A stretch of DNA of 64,000 nucleotides from Streptococcus pyogenes (GCF_002055535.1 NZ_LN831034.1:558001-622000); one strand, 5' to 3'. Numbered from the stretch's first letter, positions 43,159-53,136 are shown. A program made the numbers and translations. Notes: generated by a model not told the origin, from the sequence alone.

Positions 43159-44517
43159 ATGTTATACTATTATCCTTCTTTTAATCATATTTTTGATGAA
43201 TTAAAAAGTTTAAGTGGCAATCGAACAGGTATCTTAAATCAATCTCAAGTTCCAGTTTGCAACCATCCTCACGATGTTTACTTAAAAAGTATTACTGGCC
43301 AAATGCCAGATTATCATAAACAATTTATAGGTGAGTTGAGTCAAGTTAGTTATCACATTATTGGTTACGGCAGTTACTATGAAGAAGCACTTATCAAGTA
43401 TTTAGGAGAAAGTATTGAACGCTATGCTACTGTAATTGCCGGAGACTTACTATCAGATCGGATTGTCTATGCTTCTTATAATGAGTTAAAACTGTTACAT
43501 AAAGTGATGCCTTTAGAATACTTGCAAGTGTTTACCCAAGAACAGATCGCATTATCTTGTGACTTGCAAATGATGATGTGCGATAAAATGGTAACTGAGA
43601 ACGATGTATTGGGCTGGGTTAAATGTCCCATGTTCTTTGAGGACGCAGAGATGTATGTTCCAGCTCAAATGCTTTATGTTGGGTATAAAACAAATGAGAC
43701 TGTAGGAGAAAGACGGATAATACCAGGATTTTCTACGGGAACAGCTTCTCACAAAACGTTAGAAGCGGCTATGTGCAACAGTTTGATTGAATACATCCAG
43801 ATCGATTCAATGATGCTTAGCTGGTATACTAAGAAGCCTTGCCCCAAGATTATTGTTGATGATCCTGATATTGAAGTGATTTTAGAAGAAGCTAGACTGG
43901 GAAAAGACAGTCTATACGACATTATTCCTATTGATATGACTGTAGGAGAAGATAATCCTCTTTATACGTTTGGAATCATTCTCAAAAATAAATATGATGA
44001 AGGGCCTTACCTCTTGTTTGGAGTGCAGGCTGGGTTAGATCCTAAACATGCTTTGCTAAGAGGGATCATGGAAGCTTCAGCTATTAGCTATAGTTACTAC
44101 TATAATCTTTTATATCAAAAAGCTTCCCTTGCAAATATTGAATGCGAAGAACCTTTGTTTTTAGATTTAGATAGTAATGTCTTCTATTATGCACATCCCA
44201 AGGACCAAGACCATAAATGGAAGGCCTTTGAACCTTTGATTTCAGGAGAAGTTCTGTTAAGTGATTTGGAAGATCATTCTGGTAAAGATAAAAAAGAAGA
44301 TTTGAAGACTTTATTAGCTTATGCTAAGAAAGTCAGTCCTAATGCTGTCTTTTTAGATATTACACCTCCTGAAGCTCTAGAAAAAGGCTGGTACGTCACG
44401 CGAGTTCTGATGCCAGAACTTCTTGAAATGTGTATACCAGCATTTCCTTTTGCTAATCATCCACGAATGAGACAGTTTGGAGGTGTAACAAATGCCTTTG
44501 TCCATCCAATGCCTTAA
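43159..44517 (+). CDS. sagD: SagD, YcaO cyclodehydratase
   Basis: A 452-residue YcaO protein that uses ATP to activate backbone amides so that Cys, Ser and Thr side chains cyclise. Conserved stretches include L-G-E-S-I-E-R-Y-A (Glu-rich ATP/Mg site, residues ~95-103), G-F-S-T-G-T-A-S-H-K-T-L-E-A-A and G-I-M-E-A-S-A. The C-terminus ends N-A-F-V-H-P-M-P, the Pro-rich tail needed by TOMM YcaO enzymes. It forms the synthetase complex with SagB and SagC. The gene overlaps sagE by 26 bases. Confidence 0.95.
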   Translation: MLYYYPSFNHIFDELKSLSGNRTGILNQSQVPVCNHPHDVYLKSITGQMPDYHKQFIGELSQVSYHIIGYGSYYEEALIKYLGESIERYATVIAGDLLSDRIVYASYNELKLLHKVMPLEYLQVFTQEQIALSCDLQMMMCDKMVTENDVLGWVKCPMFFEDAEMYVPAQMLYVGYKTNETVGERRIIPGFSTGTASHKTLEAAMCNSLIEYIQIDSMMLSWYTKKPCPKIIVDDPDIEVILEEARLGKDSLYDIIPIDMTVGEDNPLYTFGIILKNKYDEGPYLLFGVQAGLDPKHALLRGIMEASAISYSYYYNLLYQKASLANIECEEPLFLDLDSNVFYYAHPKDQDHKWKAFEPLISGEVLLSDLEDHSGKDKKEDLKTLLAYAKKVSPNAVFLDITPPEALEKGWYVTRVLMPELLEMCIPAFPFANHPRMRQFGGVTNAFVHPMP

Positions 44518-45163
44518 TCTTTGTTTTTTGTTGGTAACTTTTTGTCCTTCAATTCCTATGCAAGCTATTTTTGGAAAGGAAGATAGTGGTTATGCATTTA
44601 ATTTAATTGGTTTTCTAAGAGCAACTCTGATTTATGACATTTTGGCTTTGGTAAGTATTTATGTTTTGTCACCTCAAATAACCTTGTCTCTTGAAAGTAT
44701 TGATAGTAAGACGTTCTTTATGGGACTTGTATTTTGCGTCTTGATAGTACTGATTGAACTCGTTTTCTTACATGGTTTACGTTGTTGGCAAAAAAAGCAA
44801 TGGCTTCCTGCAACTTTCTCGTTTGTAGGAACGACAAATGATTGGTCTAAGATTGGCTATCCTTTATTACTAGCTTTATTTGAAGAGACGATTTATCGTT
44901 TTTTGTGGTTTAATATATTAGCTTTTCAATGGCATTTACCAACAATTATTGTTTTAATTGTAACTAGTTTTTGCTATGCTTTAAATCACTTATTGATGGG
45001 GAAATCCATTTTTTATGCTAAGTTGGTAACAGGCATCATTTATGGTAGTATTTACATGCTGACTAGTCAATTGTGGTTGGTTGTGATAATGCATGTAGGA
45101 GGTAACTTGCTAGTTGAGTGTCTTAGCCATCTTCAAACAAAAAAGAAGAAGGAGGTGACATGA
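44492..45163 (+). CDS. sagE: SagE, CPBP-family membrane protease/immunity protein
   Basis: A 223-residue protein with about six membrane segments. E-E-T-I-Y-R-F (residues ~131-137) and C-Y-A-L-N-H-L (~161-167) supply the Glu-Glu, Arg and His motifs of the CPBP (CAAX-like) intramembrane protease family. It is considered to remove the SagA leader and/or protect the producer cell. The start within the sagD end is coupled (26-base overlap). Which of the two roles dominates is not decided by sequence. Confidence 0.92.
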   Translation: MPLSIQCLNLCFLLVTFCPSIPMQAIFGKEDSGYAFNLIGFLRATLIYDILALVSIYVLSPQITLSLESIDSKTFFMGLVFCVLIVLIELVFLHGLRCWQKKQWLPATFSFVGTTNDWSKIGYPLLLALFEETIYRFLWFNILAFQWHLPTIIVLIVTSFCYALNHLLMGKSIFYAKLVTGIIYGSIYMLTSQLWLVVIMHVGGNLLVECLSHLQTKKKKEVT

Positions 45164-45843
45164 TGCTATTGGTTTTGCTGTCGTTTTTAGGTCTAACTAC
45201 TCTTTGGTTGACCAGTTATCGAAGACGTTGTTTGGCTAGATGGCATCTTCAATGGTTAGTGGCCTTATCCTATCAAGATTTTTTAGATGTCTTACTGAGT
45301 CTGTTTCAATTTGTCGTTATTATACTTGTTTTATTCTTTTACTCAGCTACTATTAATCTAGGAGAGGTTCTGACCTTTTTGACACAAACTAGCTGGCATT
45401 GGCAGATTCTTTGTTATTTAGTGTTATATCTTATGGCCATCATAGAGATGACGCTTTTAGTTTTAATTCTTATCTTTGATGTTTTGCTCCAGAAAGACAG
45501 TCGATTGCTCTTTAAAAAAATAACTTGGCTGCCTTTTAGACAAGATAAACCAGTCTTAAGTATACTTTTACTAGGCACAGTTATTCTAGTAGACAGTCTC
45601 TTTTATTTGGGCTTGCTTATATTATTAGGAGAACAGTCGCTAACAAGTTTAGCAACGCTTATTTTAGGTTATGGGATAGTCAAGGCTTGTCGCTATTCAG
45701 GTTGGTTAAATGTACTATTAGCTTTTTGTCTTTTCACTATAGTTGGACTATGGGCAGTTACGGCAACTTTATTATATGGTTGGCTAGTAGGTGCGATGAT
45801 ATTAACGGTGACTTATTTGATGATTAGTTGCAAAGAGTATTAG
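45160..45843 (+). CDS. sagF: SagF, membrane protein of the streptolysin S locus
   Basis: A 227-residue hydrophobic protein with about five or six predicted transmembrane segments, a basic N-terminal loop (R-R-R-C-L-A-R) and no recognised enzymatic motif. Position between sagE and sagG identifies it. It is needed for streptolysin S production in published work, but its molecular task is unknown. GGAGG precedes the start, and the ATG overlaps the sagE stop by four bases. Confidence 0.93.
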   Translation: MMLLVLLSFLGLTTLWLTSYRRRCLARWHLQWLVALSYQDFLDVLLSLFQFVVIILVLFFYSATINLGEVLTFLTQTSWHWQILCYLVLYLMAIIEMTLLVLILIFDVLLQKDSRLLFKKITWLPFRQDKPVLSILLLGTVILVDSLFYLGLLILLGEQSLTSLATLILGYGIVKACRYSGWLNVLLAFCLFTIVGLWAVTATLLYGWLVGAMILTVTYLMISCKEY

Positions 45844-45865
45844 CAATATTAAAAAGGAGTGATAT

Positions 45866-46789
45866 ATGAGTTTTGTACAATTAACAAATGTTGTCAAGTC
45901 CTACAAAAACGGCAAGAAAGCTGTCAATGATGTTTCCTTGTCTATTGAAGCAGGTAATATTTATGGTTTGTTAGGACCAAATGGTGCTGGTAAGTCTACC
46001 TTGATTAATCTTATCTTAGGCTTGATCCCTTTGAGTTCCGGTAAAATTACTGTTTTAGGGCAATCCCAAAAGACTATTCGAAAAATAAGTTCGCAGATAG
46101 GTTATGTTCCTCAAGACATTGCTGTTTATCCAGACCTAACTGCTTATGAAAATGTAGAACTATTTGGGTCACTTTATGGCTTAAAGGGAGCTCAGCTTAA
46201 AAAACAAGTTCTAAAAAGTTTAGAATTTGTGGGGCTACACTCCCAAGCTAAGCAGTTTCCAAGTCAATTCTCAGGAGGAATGAAGAGACGGTTAAATATC
46301 GCTTGTGCGCTAGTTCATTCACCTAAATTAATCATTTTTGACGAACCGACTGTAGGGATTGATCCTCAATCACGTAATCATATTTTAGAGTCGATTCGTT
46401 TGCTAAACAAAGAAGGTGCTACAGTTATTTATACGACCCATTATATGGAAGAAGTAGAGGCTCTTTGTGATTATATTTTTATTATGGATCATGGTCAAGT
46501 TATTGAAGAAGGACCTAAATTTGAACTGGAAAAACGTTACGTTGCAAATCTAGCAAACCAGATTATTGTAACTCTAACAGATTCACGTCATTTGGAACTG
46601 GCAGATAAGCCTGATTGGTCTTTGATAGAAGATGGAGAAAAACTCATGTTGAAGATTGATAATAGTGATATGACATCAGTTGTTCATCAGCTCACACAGG
46701 CCAATATTACTTTTAGCGAGATTAGACATAACCATTTGAATTTAGAAGAAATTTTCTTACACTTAACAGGTAAGAAGTTACGAGATTAG
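45866..46789 (+). CDS. sagG: SagG, ATPase of the streptolysin S exporter
   Basis: A 307-residue ABC ATPase. Walker A G-P-N-G-A-G-K-S-T (residues ~36-44), signature F-S-G-G-M-K-R-R (~136-143), Walker B L-I-I-F-D-E-P-T-V-G and switch His in Y-T-T-H-Y are intact. The C-terminal ~80 residues form the extra domain of drug/bacteriocin exporters. With SagH and SagI it exports the mature toxin. It starts 22 bases after sagF with AAGGAG. Confidence 0.97.
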   Translation: MSFVQLTNVVKSYKNGKKAVNDVSLSIEAGNIYGLLGPNGAGKSTLINLILGLIPLSSGKITVLGQSQKTIRKISSQIGYVPQDIAVYPDLTAYENVELFGSLYGLKGAQLKKQVLKSLEFVGLHSQAKQFPSQFSGGMKRRLNIACALVHSPKLIIFDEPTVGIDPQSRNHILESIRLLNKEGATVIYTTHYMEEVEALCDYIFIMDHGQVIEEGPKFELEKRYVANLANQIIVTLTDSRHLELADKPDWSLIEDGEKLMLKIDNSDMTSVVHQLTQANITFSEIRHNHLNLEEIFLHLTGKKLRD

Positions 46790-46797
46790 AGGTTACT

Positions 46798-47925
46798 ATG
46801 GTTTTATTTCATTTAATCAAAAAAGAAAGTTTACAGATTTTTAGAAACCGAACAGCCTTATTGATGATGGTGATTTTTCCAATTTTGATGATCGTTATTT
46901 TAAGTTTTGCCTTTAAATCAAGTTTTAATACTGCGACAACAGTCCCTAAATTGACCATTCGTTACCAATTAGAGGGTGAAAAAACGGATTACCAGAAAAA
47001 TTTTCTTGCTTTTTTAAAAGTTTTAAACCAAAAACTTCATTTAGAGACTAAACCTAGTAATTCTCTTGAAAAAGATCGACAAAGGGTCAGTGAAGGAGCC
47101 TTAACGGCTGTTTTAGAAGTGAAGAAGAATCAGACCATTAAGGTTATTACTAATAATATTAATCAGCAAAATGCAGATTTGATCAATATGCTAGTAAAAA
47201 ATTATGTTGATAATGCTAAAACTTATGACTCGATAGCAGCTCTTTATCCTCAACAATTAAATCATATCAGAAAGCGAAGTGTGGACTATGTTAAGGTCAG
47301 TTCAATACAGACAAGTAAAGGAATGACATCAGCTGATTATTATGCTATTTCCATGTTTACCATGATTACTTTTTATAGTATGATGTCTGCGATGAACCTT
47401 GTTTTGTCAGATCGTCAACAACGGATTACAAATCGTATTCACTTAACAGGAGTTTCTCCAAGTTTTTTGGTCTTTGGGAAATTAATAGGTGCTATGTTAG
47501 CAACAACTGTTCAATTGAGTCTTTTATACATTTTTACAAGGTTTGTTTTACGAGTTAATTGGGGCACTAATGAGTGGATGCTTATTGGTATAACAGCCTC
47601 CTTAGTCTATCTCTCTGTAGCTATAGGTATCGGGCTAGGTATAAGCATTAAAAATGAGGCTTTTTTAACGGTTGCATCCAATACTATTATTCCTATATTC
47701 GCCTTTTTAGGAGGCAGTTACGTTCCATTGACAACATTACACAGCTCTATTATTAATCAATTGTCGAATATATCTCCTATTAAATGGGTTAATGATAGTT
47801 TGTTCTATCTTATTTTTGGTGGTCAATATAATCCGATTCCTGTAACTTTGATCGTTAATATTAGTATCGGAACAATTTTTATAATATTGGCATTGATAGG
47901 TATGAGAAAGCAGGTGACGACATGA
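46798..47925 (+). CDS. sagH: SagH, exporter permease
   Basis: A 375-residue ABC-2 type permease. Transmembrane helix 1 near 20-42, a large extracytoplasmic loop (~45-185), then about five helices (~190-370) with M-N-L-V-L-S-D-R-Q-Q-R-I and the L-S-N-I-S-P-I-K-W motif. It pairs with SagI as the transmembrane half of the SagG-driven exporter. It overlaps sagI by four bases. Confidence 0.95.
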   Translation: MVLFHLIKKESLQIFRNRTALLMMVIFPILMIVILSFAFKSSFNTATTVPKLTIRYQLEGEKTDYQKNFLAFLKVLNQKLHLETKPSNSLEKDRQRVSEGALTAVLEVKKNQTIKVITNNINQQNADLINMLVKNYVDNAKTYDSIAALYPQQLNHIRKRSVDYVKVSSIQTSKGMTSADYYAISMFTMITFYSMMSAMNLVLSDRQQRITNRIHLTGVSPSFLVFGKLIGAMLATTVQLSLLYIFTRFVLRVNWGTNEWMLIGITASLVYLSVAIGIGLGISIKNEAFLTVASNTIIPIFAFLGGSYVPLTTLHSSIINQLSNISPIKWVNDSLFYLIFGGQYNPIPVTLIVNISIGTIFIILALIGMRKQVTT

Positions 47926-49040
47926 TTTGTTTTATAAAAACTCTATTTGTTAAGATAAAGCGCAAAAAAACAAGTTATGTGACATTCTTTTTAATGCCTA
48001 TTTTAACGACACTTTTGGCTTTATCTTTGAGTTTTTCAAATAATAATCAAGCTAAAATTGGGATATTAGATAAAGATAATAGTCAGATATCTAAACAATT
48101 TATTGCTCAACTAAAGCAAAACAAAAAGTACGACATTTTTACCAAAATCAAAAAAGAGCATATTGATCACTACCTTCAAGATAAATCTCTAGAAGCGGTA
48201 TTGACTATTGACAAAGGGTTCTCAGATAAAGTGTTGCAAGGAAAATCTCAAAAACTCAATATACGTTCGATTGCTAATAGCGAAATTACAGAGTGGGTAA
48301 AGGCACAGACCAATTATCTATTGGAAAATTATAATATTATAGGGGATGTGGCTCTAGGTAACGAAGATACTTTTAATAGAATTCTCCAAAAAAACCAACA
48401 GTTAAATTATGATGTTAAGCAAGTAACTTTGACAGACCGATCACGTAGCAAAGCAGTATCTTCCACAACGACAGGATTTTTGCTTATTCTAATGTTAGGT
48501 AGTACGAGCGTGATTTACAGTGGTATTTTGGCAGATAAATCTAGTCAGTTATACCATCGATTAATGTTATCGAACTTATCTCGTTTTCGCTATATGTTGA
48601 GTTACGTCTGTGTAGGATTTGTTGCTTTTACGATTCAAATTGTCATTATGCTGAGTTTGTTAAAAGTATTTAATATTAGTTTTTTTGTTCCGACATCACT
48701 TCTTTTGATTATTTTTTTCCTTTTTAGTTTATTAGCGATAGGCTTTGGCCTGCTGATTGGAGCTATCACACAAAATTCCCAACAAAGTAGCCAGTTAGCT
48801 AATCTTATTGTAATGCCGACTTCAATGTTGGCTGGCTGTTTATGGCCATTGTCTATTACGCCTTCTTATATGCAAGCAATTGGTAAGTTATTACCACAAA
48901 ATTGGGTTTTATCAGCCATAGCTATTTTTCAAAGTGGAGGGACCTTATCTCAGGCTTGGCCATACTTGTTAGCTCTAATGGGAACAGCACTAGCTTTGAT
49001 TAGTTTTTCAAGTTTATTATTAAAACCTACCAAACTATAA
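47922..49040 (+). CDS. sagI: SagI, exporter permease
   Basis: A 372-residue ABC-2 permease with the same plan as SagH: one N-terminal helix (~18-38), a large extracellular domain, and five C-terminal helices, ending in S-L-L-L-K-P-T-K-L. The motif L-P-Q-N-W-V (~325-330) corresponds to the last cytoplasmic turn of the family. It is the last sag gene and is followed by a terminator. Confidence 0.95.
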   Translation: MICFIKTLFVKIKRKKTSYVTFFLMPILTTLLALSLSFSNNNQAKIGILDKDNSQISKQFIAQLKQNKKYDIFTKIKKEHIDHYLQDKSLEAVLTIDKGFSDKVLQGKSQKLNIRSIANSEITEWVKAQTNYLLENYNIIGDVALGNEDTFNRILQKNQQLNYDVKQVTLTDRSRSKAVSSTTTGFLLILMLGSTSVIYSGILADKSSQLYHRLMLSNLSRFRYMLSYVCVGFVAFTIQIVIMLSLLKVFNISFFVPTSLLLIIFFLFSLLAIGFGLLIGAITQNSQQSSQLANLIVMPTSMLAGCLWPLSITPSYMQAIGKLLPQNWVLSAIAIFQSGGTLSQAWPYLLALMGTALALISFSSLLLKPTKL

Positions 49041-49087
49041 TTAGTCTTTTGTTAAAAAATACTTTCCTAATTAGCTAACTACCAGGT

Positions 49088-49129
49088 AGCCCTTTTATTG
49101 GCTTATATGCAATAAAAGGGTTGCTTTTT
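49088..49129 (+). terminator. Terminator of the sag locus
   Basis: CCCTTTTATTG (49090-49100) pairs with CAATAAAAGGG (49110-49120), nine-base loop, followed by TTGCTTTTT. Confidence 0.85.
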
Positions 49130-49274
49130 GCTTATATTTTCTCTAGTGCACTTATCTTTTGTTAAAAGTGATTGCGATGTTACTGTTGTTACTGTGTTTT
49201 TTAGAGAGCATATTATCAAAAGCGACCCCTCTATAAAGTTCGTTTTTGTTGATAAATGGGTTGTCAAAGTATTT

Positions 49275-49363
49275 TAAAAAACGTTTTCAATAAACATAAA
49301 AACTAATGTTATTAAAAAAAGTTTTGAAAACGTATTTATTTTATGGGATGTTTTTGTTACAAT
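49275..49363 (+). promoter_or_regulatory. spnA promoter with two cre-like sites
   Basis: TG-T-TACAAT (-10, 49358-49363) gives a ~240-base leader. TTGAAAACGTATTTAT (49324-49339) differs from the CcpA cre consensus at one position and abuts the -35 region. A second, inverted and weaker match (TTGAAAACGTTTTTTA read on the minus strand) is at 49275-49290. Carbon catabolite control is inferred. Confidence 0.6.
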
Positions 49364-49610
49364 AAGCATGTATCGAATGCTATAAAGCTGTCTTGTTCGC
49401 TATCAGGGGTGCTTGTGATGTTATGTCAGATCAAACAAGTCTTTAATTGGGTGACTTAACAGATTAAAAGAAAAGATCTAATCGTGTTACTTGATAGTAT
49501 AATTAATGCAAACAGAAAGTGTATCCCAATTCATAGTCTCAGGTGGAGGTTAATATTCAAAAATAAAATCTTGTTGTTGTCTTAAACTAATCACATTAAA
49601 AGGAGATATC

Positions 49611-52343
49611 ATGATTAACAAGAAATGTATAATACCTGTTTCATTGTTGACACTAGCTATTACGCTTACTAGTGTTGAAGAAGTTACTTCACGCCAAAAT
49701 TTGACTTATGCCAATGAAATCGTAACACAAAGGCCAAAGAGAGAATCTGTTATTAGTGATAAATCGAATTTTCCCGTCATATCACCTTACCTAGCAAGTG
49801 TGGATTTTGGTGAGAGAAAAACACCTTTGCCAACACCTGATAAAGGAGTAAAAGTAACTACTGAACAGTCTATTGCTCAAGTAAGAAAGGGGCCTGAAGA
49901 AAGACCCTATACTGTTACTGGCAAGATTACGAGTGTGATCAATGGCTGGGGAGGCTATGGCTTTTATATTCAAGATAGTGAAGGTATTGGACTTTATGTT
50001 TATCCTCAAAAAGATTTAGGATACAGTAAGGGAGATATTGTTCAATTAACAGGTACACTTACTCGCTTTAAAGGTGATTTACAACTCCAACAGGTGACTG
50101 CACACAAAAAGTTAGAGTTATCTTTTCCGACTTCTGTTAAAGAAGCAGTAATATCAGAATTAGAAACAACAACACCCTCAACATTAGTTAAGTTATCTCA
50201 CGTGACAGTTGGAGAATTATCAACTGATCAATATAACAACACATCTTTCCTTGTAAGGGATGATAGTGGTAAAAGTATAGTTGTTCATATAGATCATCGT
50301 ACAGGGGTTAAAGGGGCTGATGTTGTTACTAAAATAAGTCAGGGTGATTTGATTAACCTCACAGCCATATTGTCTATTGTTGATGGTCAATTACAATTAA
50401 GACCGTTTTCTCTTGAACAATTGGAAGTGGTTAAAAAGGTCACAAGCTCAAATAGTGATGCTTCATCTCGTAATATTGTGAAAATAGGCGAGATTCAAGG
50501 AGCTAGTCATACGTCGCCACTTCTCAAAAAAGCGGTCACCGTAGAACAGGTTGTTGTCACTTATTTAGACGATTCCACTCATTTTTATGTTCAAGATCTT
50601 AATGGTGATGGTGATTTAGCGACTTCAGATGGTATTCGTGTTTTTGCTAAAAACGCTAAGGTTCAAGTCGGCGATGTTTTGACCATTTCAGGTGAAGTGG
50701 AAGAATTCTTTGGTCGTGGTTATGAGGAACGTAAGCAGACTGACCTTACCATCACCCAAATTGTGGCTAAAGCAGTGACCAAAACAGGGACAGCTCAAGT
50801 TCCATCACCGCTTGTTTTAGGGAAAGATCGTATCGCGCCAGCCAATATTATTGATAATGATGGCTTGCGTGTGTTTGATCCAGAAGAAGACGCTATTGAT
50901 TATTGGGAATCAATGGAAGGCATGTTAGTGGCGGTTGATGATGCTAAAATCCTTGGTCCAATGAAAAATAAAGAAATTTATGTCTTACCTGGCTCTAGTA
51001 CAAGACCGTTAAATAATTCAGGTGGAGTATTACTTCCAGCTAATTCTTATAACACAGATGTGATTCCTGTTCTTTTCAAAAAAGGCAAACAAATTATTAA
51101 AGCAGGAGACTCTTACAAAGGAAGATTAGCTGGGCCAGTATCTTATAGCTATGGTAATTACAAGGTCTTTGTTGATGACAGCAAAAACATGCCAAGTTTA
51201 ATGGATGGTCATCTAAAACCTGAAAAAACAAACTTGCAAAAAGACCTTAGCAAGTTAAGCATTGCTTCTTACAATATTGAAAACTTCTCAGCCAATCCTT
51301 CTTCAACTAAAGATGAGAAGGTCAAACGGATTGCCGAATCCTTTATTCATGATCTGAATGCTCCAGACATTATTGGATTAATTGAAGTCCAAGATAATAA
51401 TGGGCCGACTGATGATGGGACAACGGATGCGACACAAAGCGCGCAACGCCTCATTGATGCTATTAAAAAACTAGGTGGCCCAACTTATCGTTATGTTGAT
51501 ATTGCTCCAGAAAATAATGTTGACGGAGGTCAACCAGGTGGTAATATTCGAACAGGATTCCTTTATCAACCAGAGCGCGTCAGCCTTTCTGATAAGCCAA
51601 AAGGCGGTGCTCGTGATGCTCTAACTTGGGTTAATGGAGAATTAAACCTTAGTGTTGGTCGAATTGATCCAACTAACGCCGCTTGGAAAGATGTTCGTAA
51701 ATCACTAGCAGCAGAATTTATCTTCCAAGGTCGTAAAGTCGTTGTTGTTGCAAATCATTTGAACTCTAAGCGTGGGGATAATGCTCTTTATGGTTGTGTG
51801 CAACCAGTCACTTTTAAATCTGAGCAAAGACGTCACGTCTTGGCTAATATGCTAGCACAATTTGCGAAAGAAGGGGCAAAACACCAAGCTAATATTGTGA
51901 TGCTAGGTGACTTTAATGATTTTGAATTCACAAAGACGATTCAATTAATCGAAGAAGGTGACATGGTTAACTTGGTGAGCCGACATGATATTTCAGATCG
52001 GTATTCTTATTTTCACCAAGGCAATAATCAGACCCTTGATAATATATTAGTTTCACGCCATTTACTTGATCACTACGAATTTGACATGGTTCATGTGAAT
52101 TCCCCATTTATGGAAGCTCACGGACGCGCATCAGATCATGATCCATTGTTACTTCAATTATCATTTTCCAAAGAAAATGATAAGGCAGAGTCTTCTAAAC
52201 AAAGTGTAAAAGCTAAAAAAACTTCAAAAGGAAAACTGTTGCCAAAAACAGGAGATAGTCTTGTTTATGTGATAACGCTACTAGGAACGGCTAGTTTATT
52301 AGTGCCTATTTTATTATTGACTAAAGGCAAAAAGGAATCATAG
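49611..52343 (+). CDS. spnA: SpnA, cell-wall-anchored extracellular nuclease
   Basis: A 910-residue LPXTG nuclease that degrades DNA of neutrophil traps. A signal peptide (~1-35) precedes three OB-fold-like DNA-binding modules (~85-390, including I-N-G-W-G-G-Y-G-F-Y-I-Q-D and V-Y-P). The exonuclease/endonuclease/phosphatase domain (~545-855) contains S-Y-N-I-E-N-F, L-I-E-V-Q-D-N-N, N-H-L-N-S-K-R, L-G-D-F-N-D-F and S-D-H-D-P-L, the metal and catalytic His/Asp residues. The anchor L-P-K-T-G is at ~877 with hydrophobic span and K-G-K-K-E-S. Monocistronic, AAGGAGAT ribosome site. Confidence 0.95.
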   Translation: MINKKCIIPVSLLTLAITLTSVEEVTSRQNLTYANEIVTQRPKRESVISDKSNFPVISPYLASVDFGERKTPLPTPDKGVKVTTEQSIAQVRKGPEERPYTVTGKITSVINGWGGYGFYIQDSEGIGLYVYPQKDLGYSKGDIVQLTGTLTRFKGDLQLQQVTAHKKLELSFPTSVKEAVISELETTTPSTLVKLSHVTVGELSTDQYNNTSFLVRDDSGKSIVVHIDHRTGVKGADVVTKISQGDLINLTAILSIVDGQLQLRPFSLEQLEVVKKVTSSNSDASSRNIVKIGEIQGASHTSPLLKKAVTVEQVVVTYLDDSTHFYVQDLNGDGDLATSDGIRVFAKNAKVQVGDVLTISGEVEEFFGRGYEERKQTDLTITQIVAKAVTKTGTAQVPSPLVLGKDRIAPANIIDNDGLRVFDPEEDAIDYWESMEGMLVAVDDAKILGPMKNKEIYVLPGSSTRPLNNSGGVLLPANSYNTDVIPVLFKKGKQIIKAGDSYKGRLAGPVSYSYGNYKVFVDDSKNMPSLMDGHLKPEKTNLQKDLSKLSIASYNIENFSANPSSTKDEKVKRIAESFIHDLNAPDIIGLIEVQDNNGPTDDGTTDATQSAQRLIDAIKKLGGPTYRYVDIAPENNVDGGQPGGNIRTGFLYQPERVSLSDKPKGGARDALTWVNGELNLSVGRIDPTNAAWKDVRKSLAAEFIFQGRKVVVVANHLNSKRGDNALYGCVQPVTFKSEQRRHVLANMLAQFAKEGAKHQANIVMLGDFNDFEFTKTIQLIEEGDMVNLVSRHDISDRYSYFHQGNNQTLDNILVSRHLLDHYEFDMVHVNSPFMEAHGRASDHDPLLLQLSFSKENDKAESSKQSVKAKKTSKGKLLPKTGDSLVYVITLLGTASLLVPILLLTKGKKES

Positions 52344-52489
52344 CGATTTGAAGAATTGCAGTTCATAAAGAGTCGTTAAAGGTTTGATATACTTACGTTA
52401 GATCTTAAGCTAAAATGGATGACTATATAAAAACTAAGATTGATAACAAAAGAAGATAACAATAAGACAGCTTTACTTGCTAAAGACTT

Positions 52490-52518
52490 TTGTCAAGCTA
52501 ATTGTTTTATGGTACAAT
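52490..52518 (+). promoter_or_regulatory. queT promoter
   Basis: TTGTCA (52490-52495), 17 bases, TACAAT (52513-52518). The start near 52525 places the riboswitch at the 5' end of the transcript. Confidence 0.75.
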
Positions 52519-52537
52519 GTAACCGTTGCTTTGCAAC

Positions 52538-52617
52538 CCTTGGTGCTTAGTTCCCTTTCACCAAGCATATTAGAAACGTAGATAGCTTTTGAGAGTTATC
52601 CAGACGTTAAAGGAGAA
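52538..52617 (+). promoter_or_regulatory. preQ1-II riboswitch
   Basis: CTTGGTG (52539-52545) pairs with CACCAAG (52559-52565) around TTAGTTCCCTTT-like loop sequence, followed by CATATTA. A third helix (GATAGCTTTTGAGAGTTATC) then leads to AAAGGAG. This is the COG4708/preQ1-II arrangement of streptococci, where preQ1 binding hides the ribosome site of the transporter gene. Confidence 0.9.
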
Positions 52618-52620
52618 AAA

Positions 52621-53121
52621 ATGACAAAATTGACTGTACACGACTATGTTCACATTGGGCTAGTAGCTGCCTTGTATGTTGTCTTAACTATTACCCCGCC
52701 TTTAAATGCGATTTCTTATGGGATGTATCAATTTAGAATATCTGAAATGATGAATTTCTTAGCTTTTTATCATCGCAAGTATATTATTGCGGTGACTCTT
52801 GGATGTATGATTGCTAACTTTTATAGTTTCGGACTGATTGATGTCTTTGTAGGCGGCGGTTCAACTCTTATTTTTGTGACCTTAGGTGTTATTTTGTTTA
52901 GTAAGTATCAAAAAGATTATCTTTTTAATGGTATTTTTAATAAAGCTTTTGTTTACTTTTCTTTCTTTTTTGCAACTTCCATGTTTACTGTAGCAATCGA
53001 ACTTTACTTCTTTGGAGCACCATTTTTATTAACATGGTTTACAACTGCGTTAGGAGAATTAGTATCTCTGCTCATAGGATCACTTATTATTGATAAGTTG
53101 TCTCAAAGAATTTCCTTTTAG
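52621..53121 (+). CDS. queT: Queuosine-precursor (preQ1) transporter QueT
   Basis: A 166-residue membrane protein with about five helices (e.g. residues 8-27, 55-78 and 130-155). T-V-H-D-Y-V-H-I-G-L-V-A-A-L-Y-V at the N-terminus and F-R-I-S-E-M-M-N are typical of the QueT/COG4708 family, the substrate-binding component of an ECF-type importer. Direct downstream position of the preQ1-II riboswitch gives strong support. ATG 52621 lies next to AAAGGAGAAAAA. Confidence 0.92.
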   Translation: MTKLTVHDYVHIGLVAALYVVLTITPPLNAISYGMYQFRISEMMNFLAFYHRKYIIAVTLGCMIANFYSFGLIDVFVGGGSTLIFVTLGVILFSKYQKDYLFNGIFNKAFVYFSFFFATSMFTVAIELYFFGAPFLLTWFTTALGELVSLLIGSLIIDKLSQRISF

Positions 53122-53136
53122 TAATGCATCATACTC

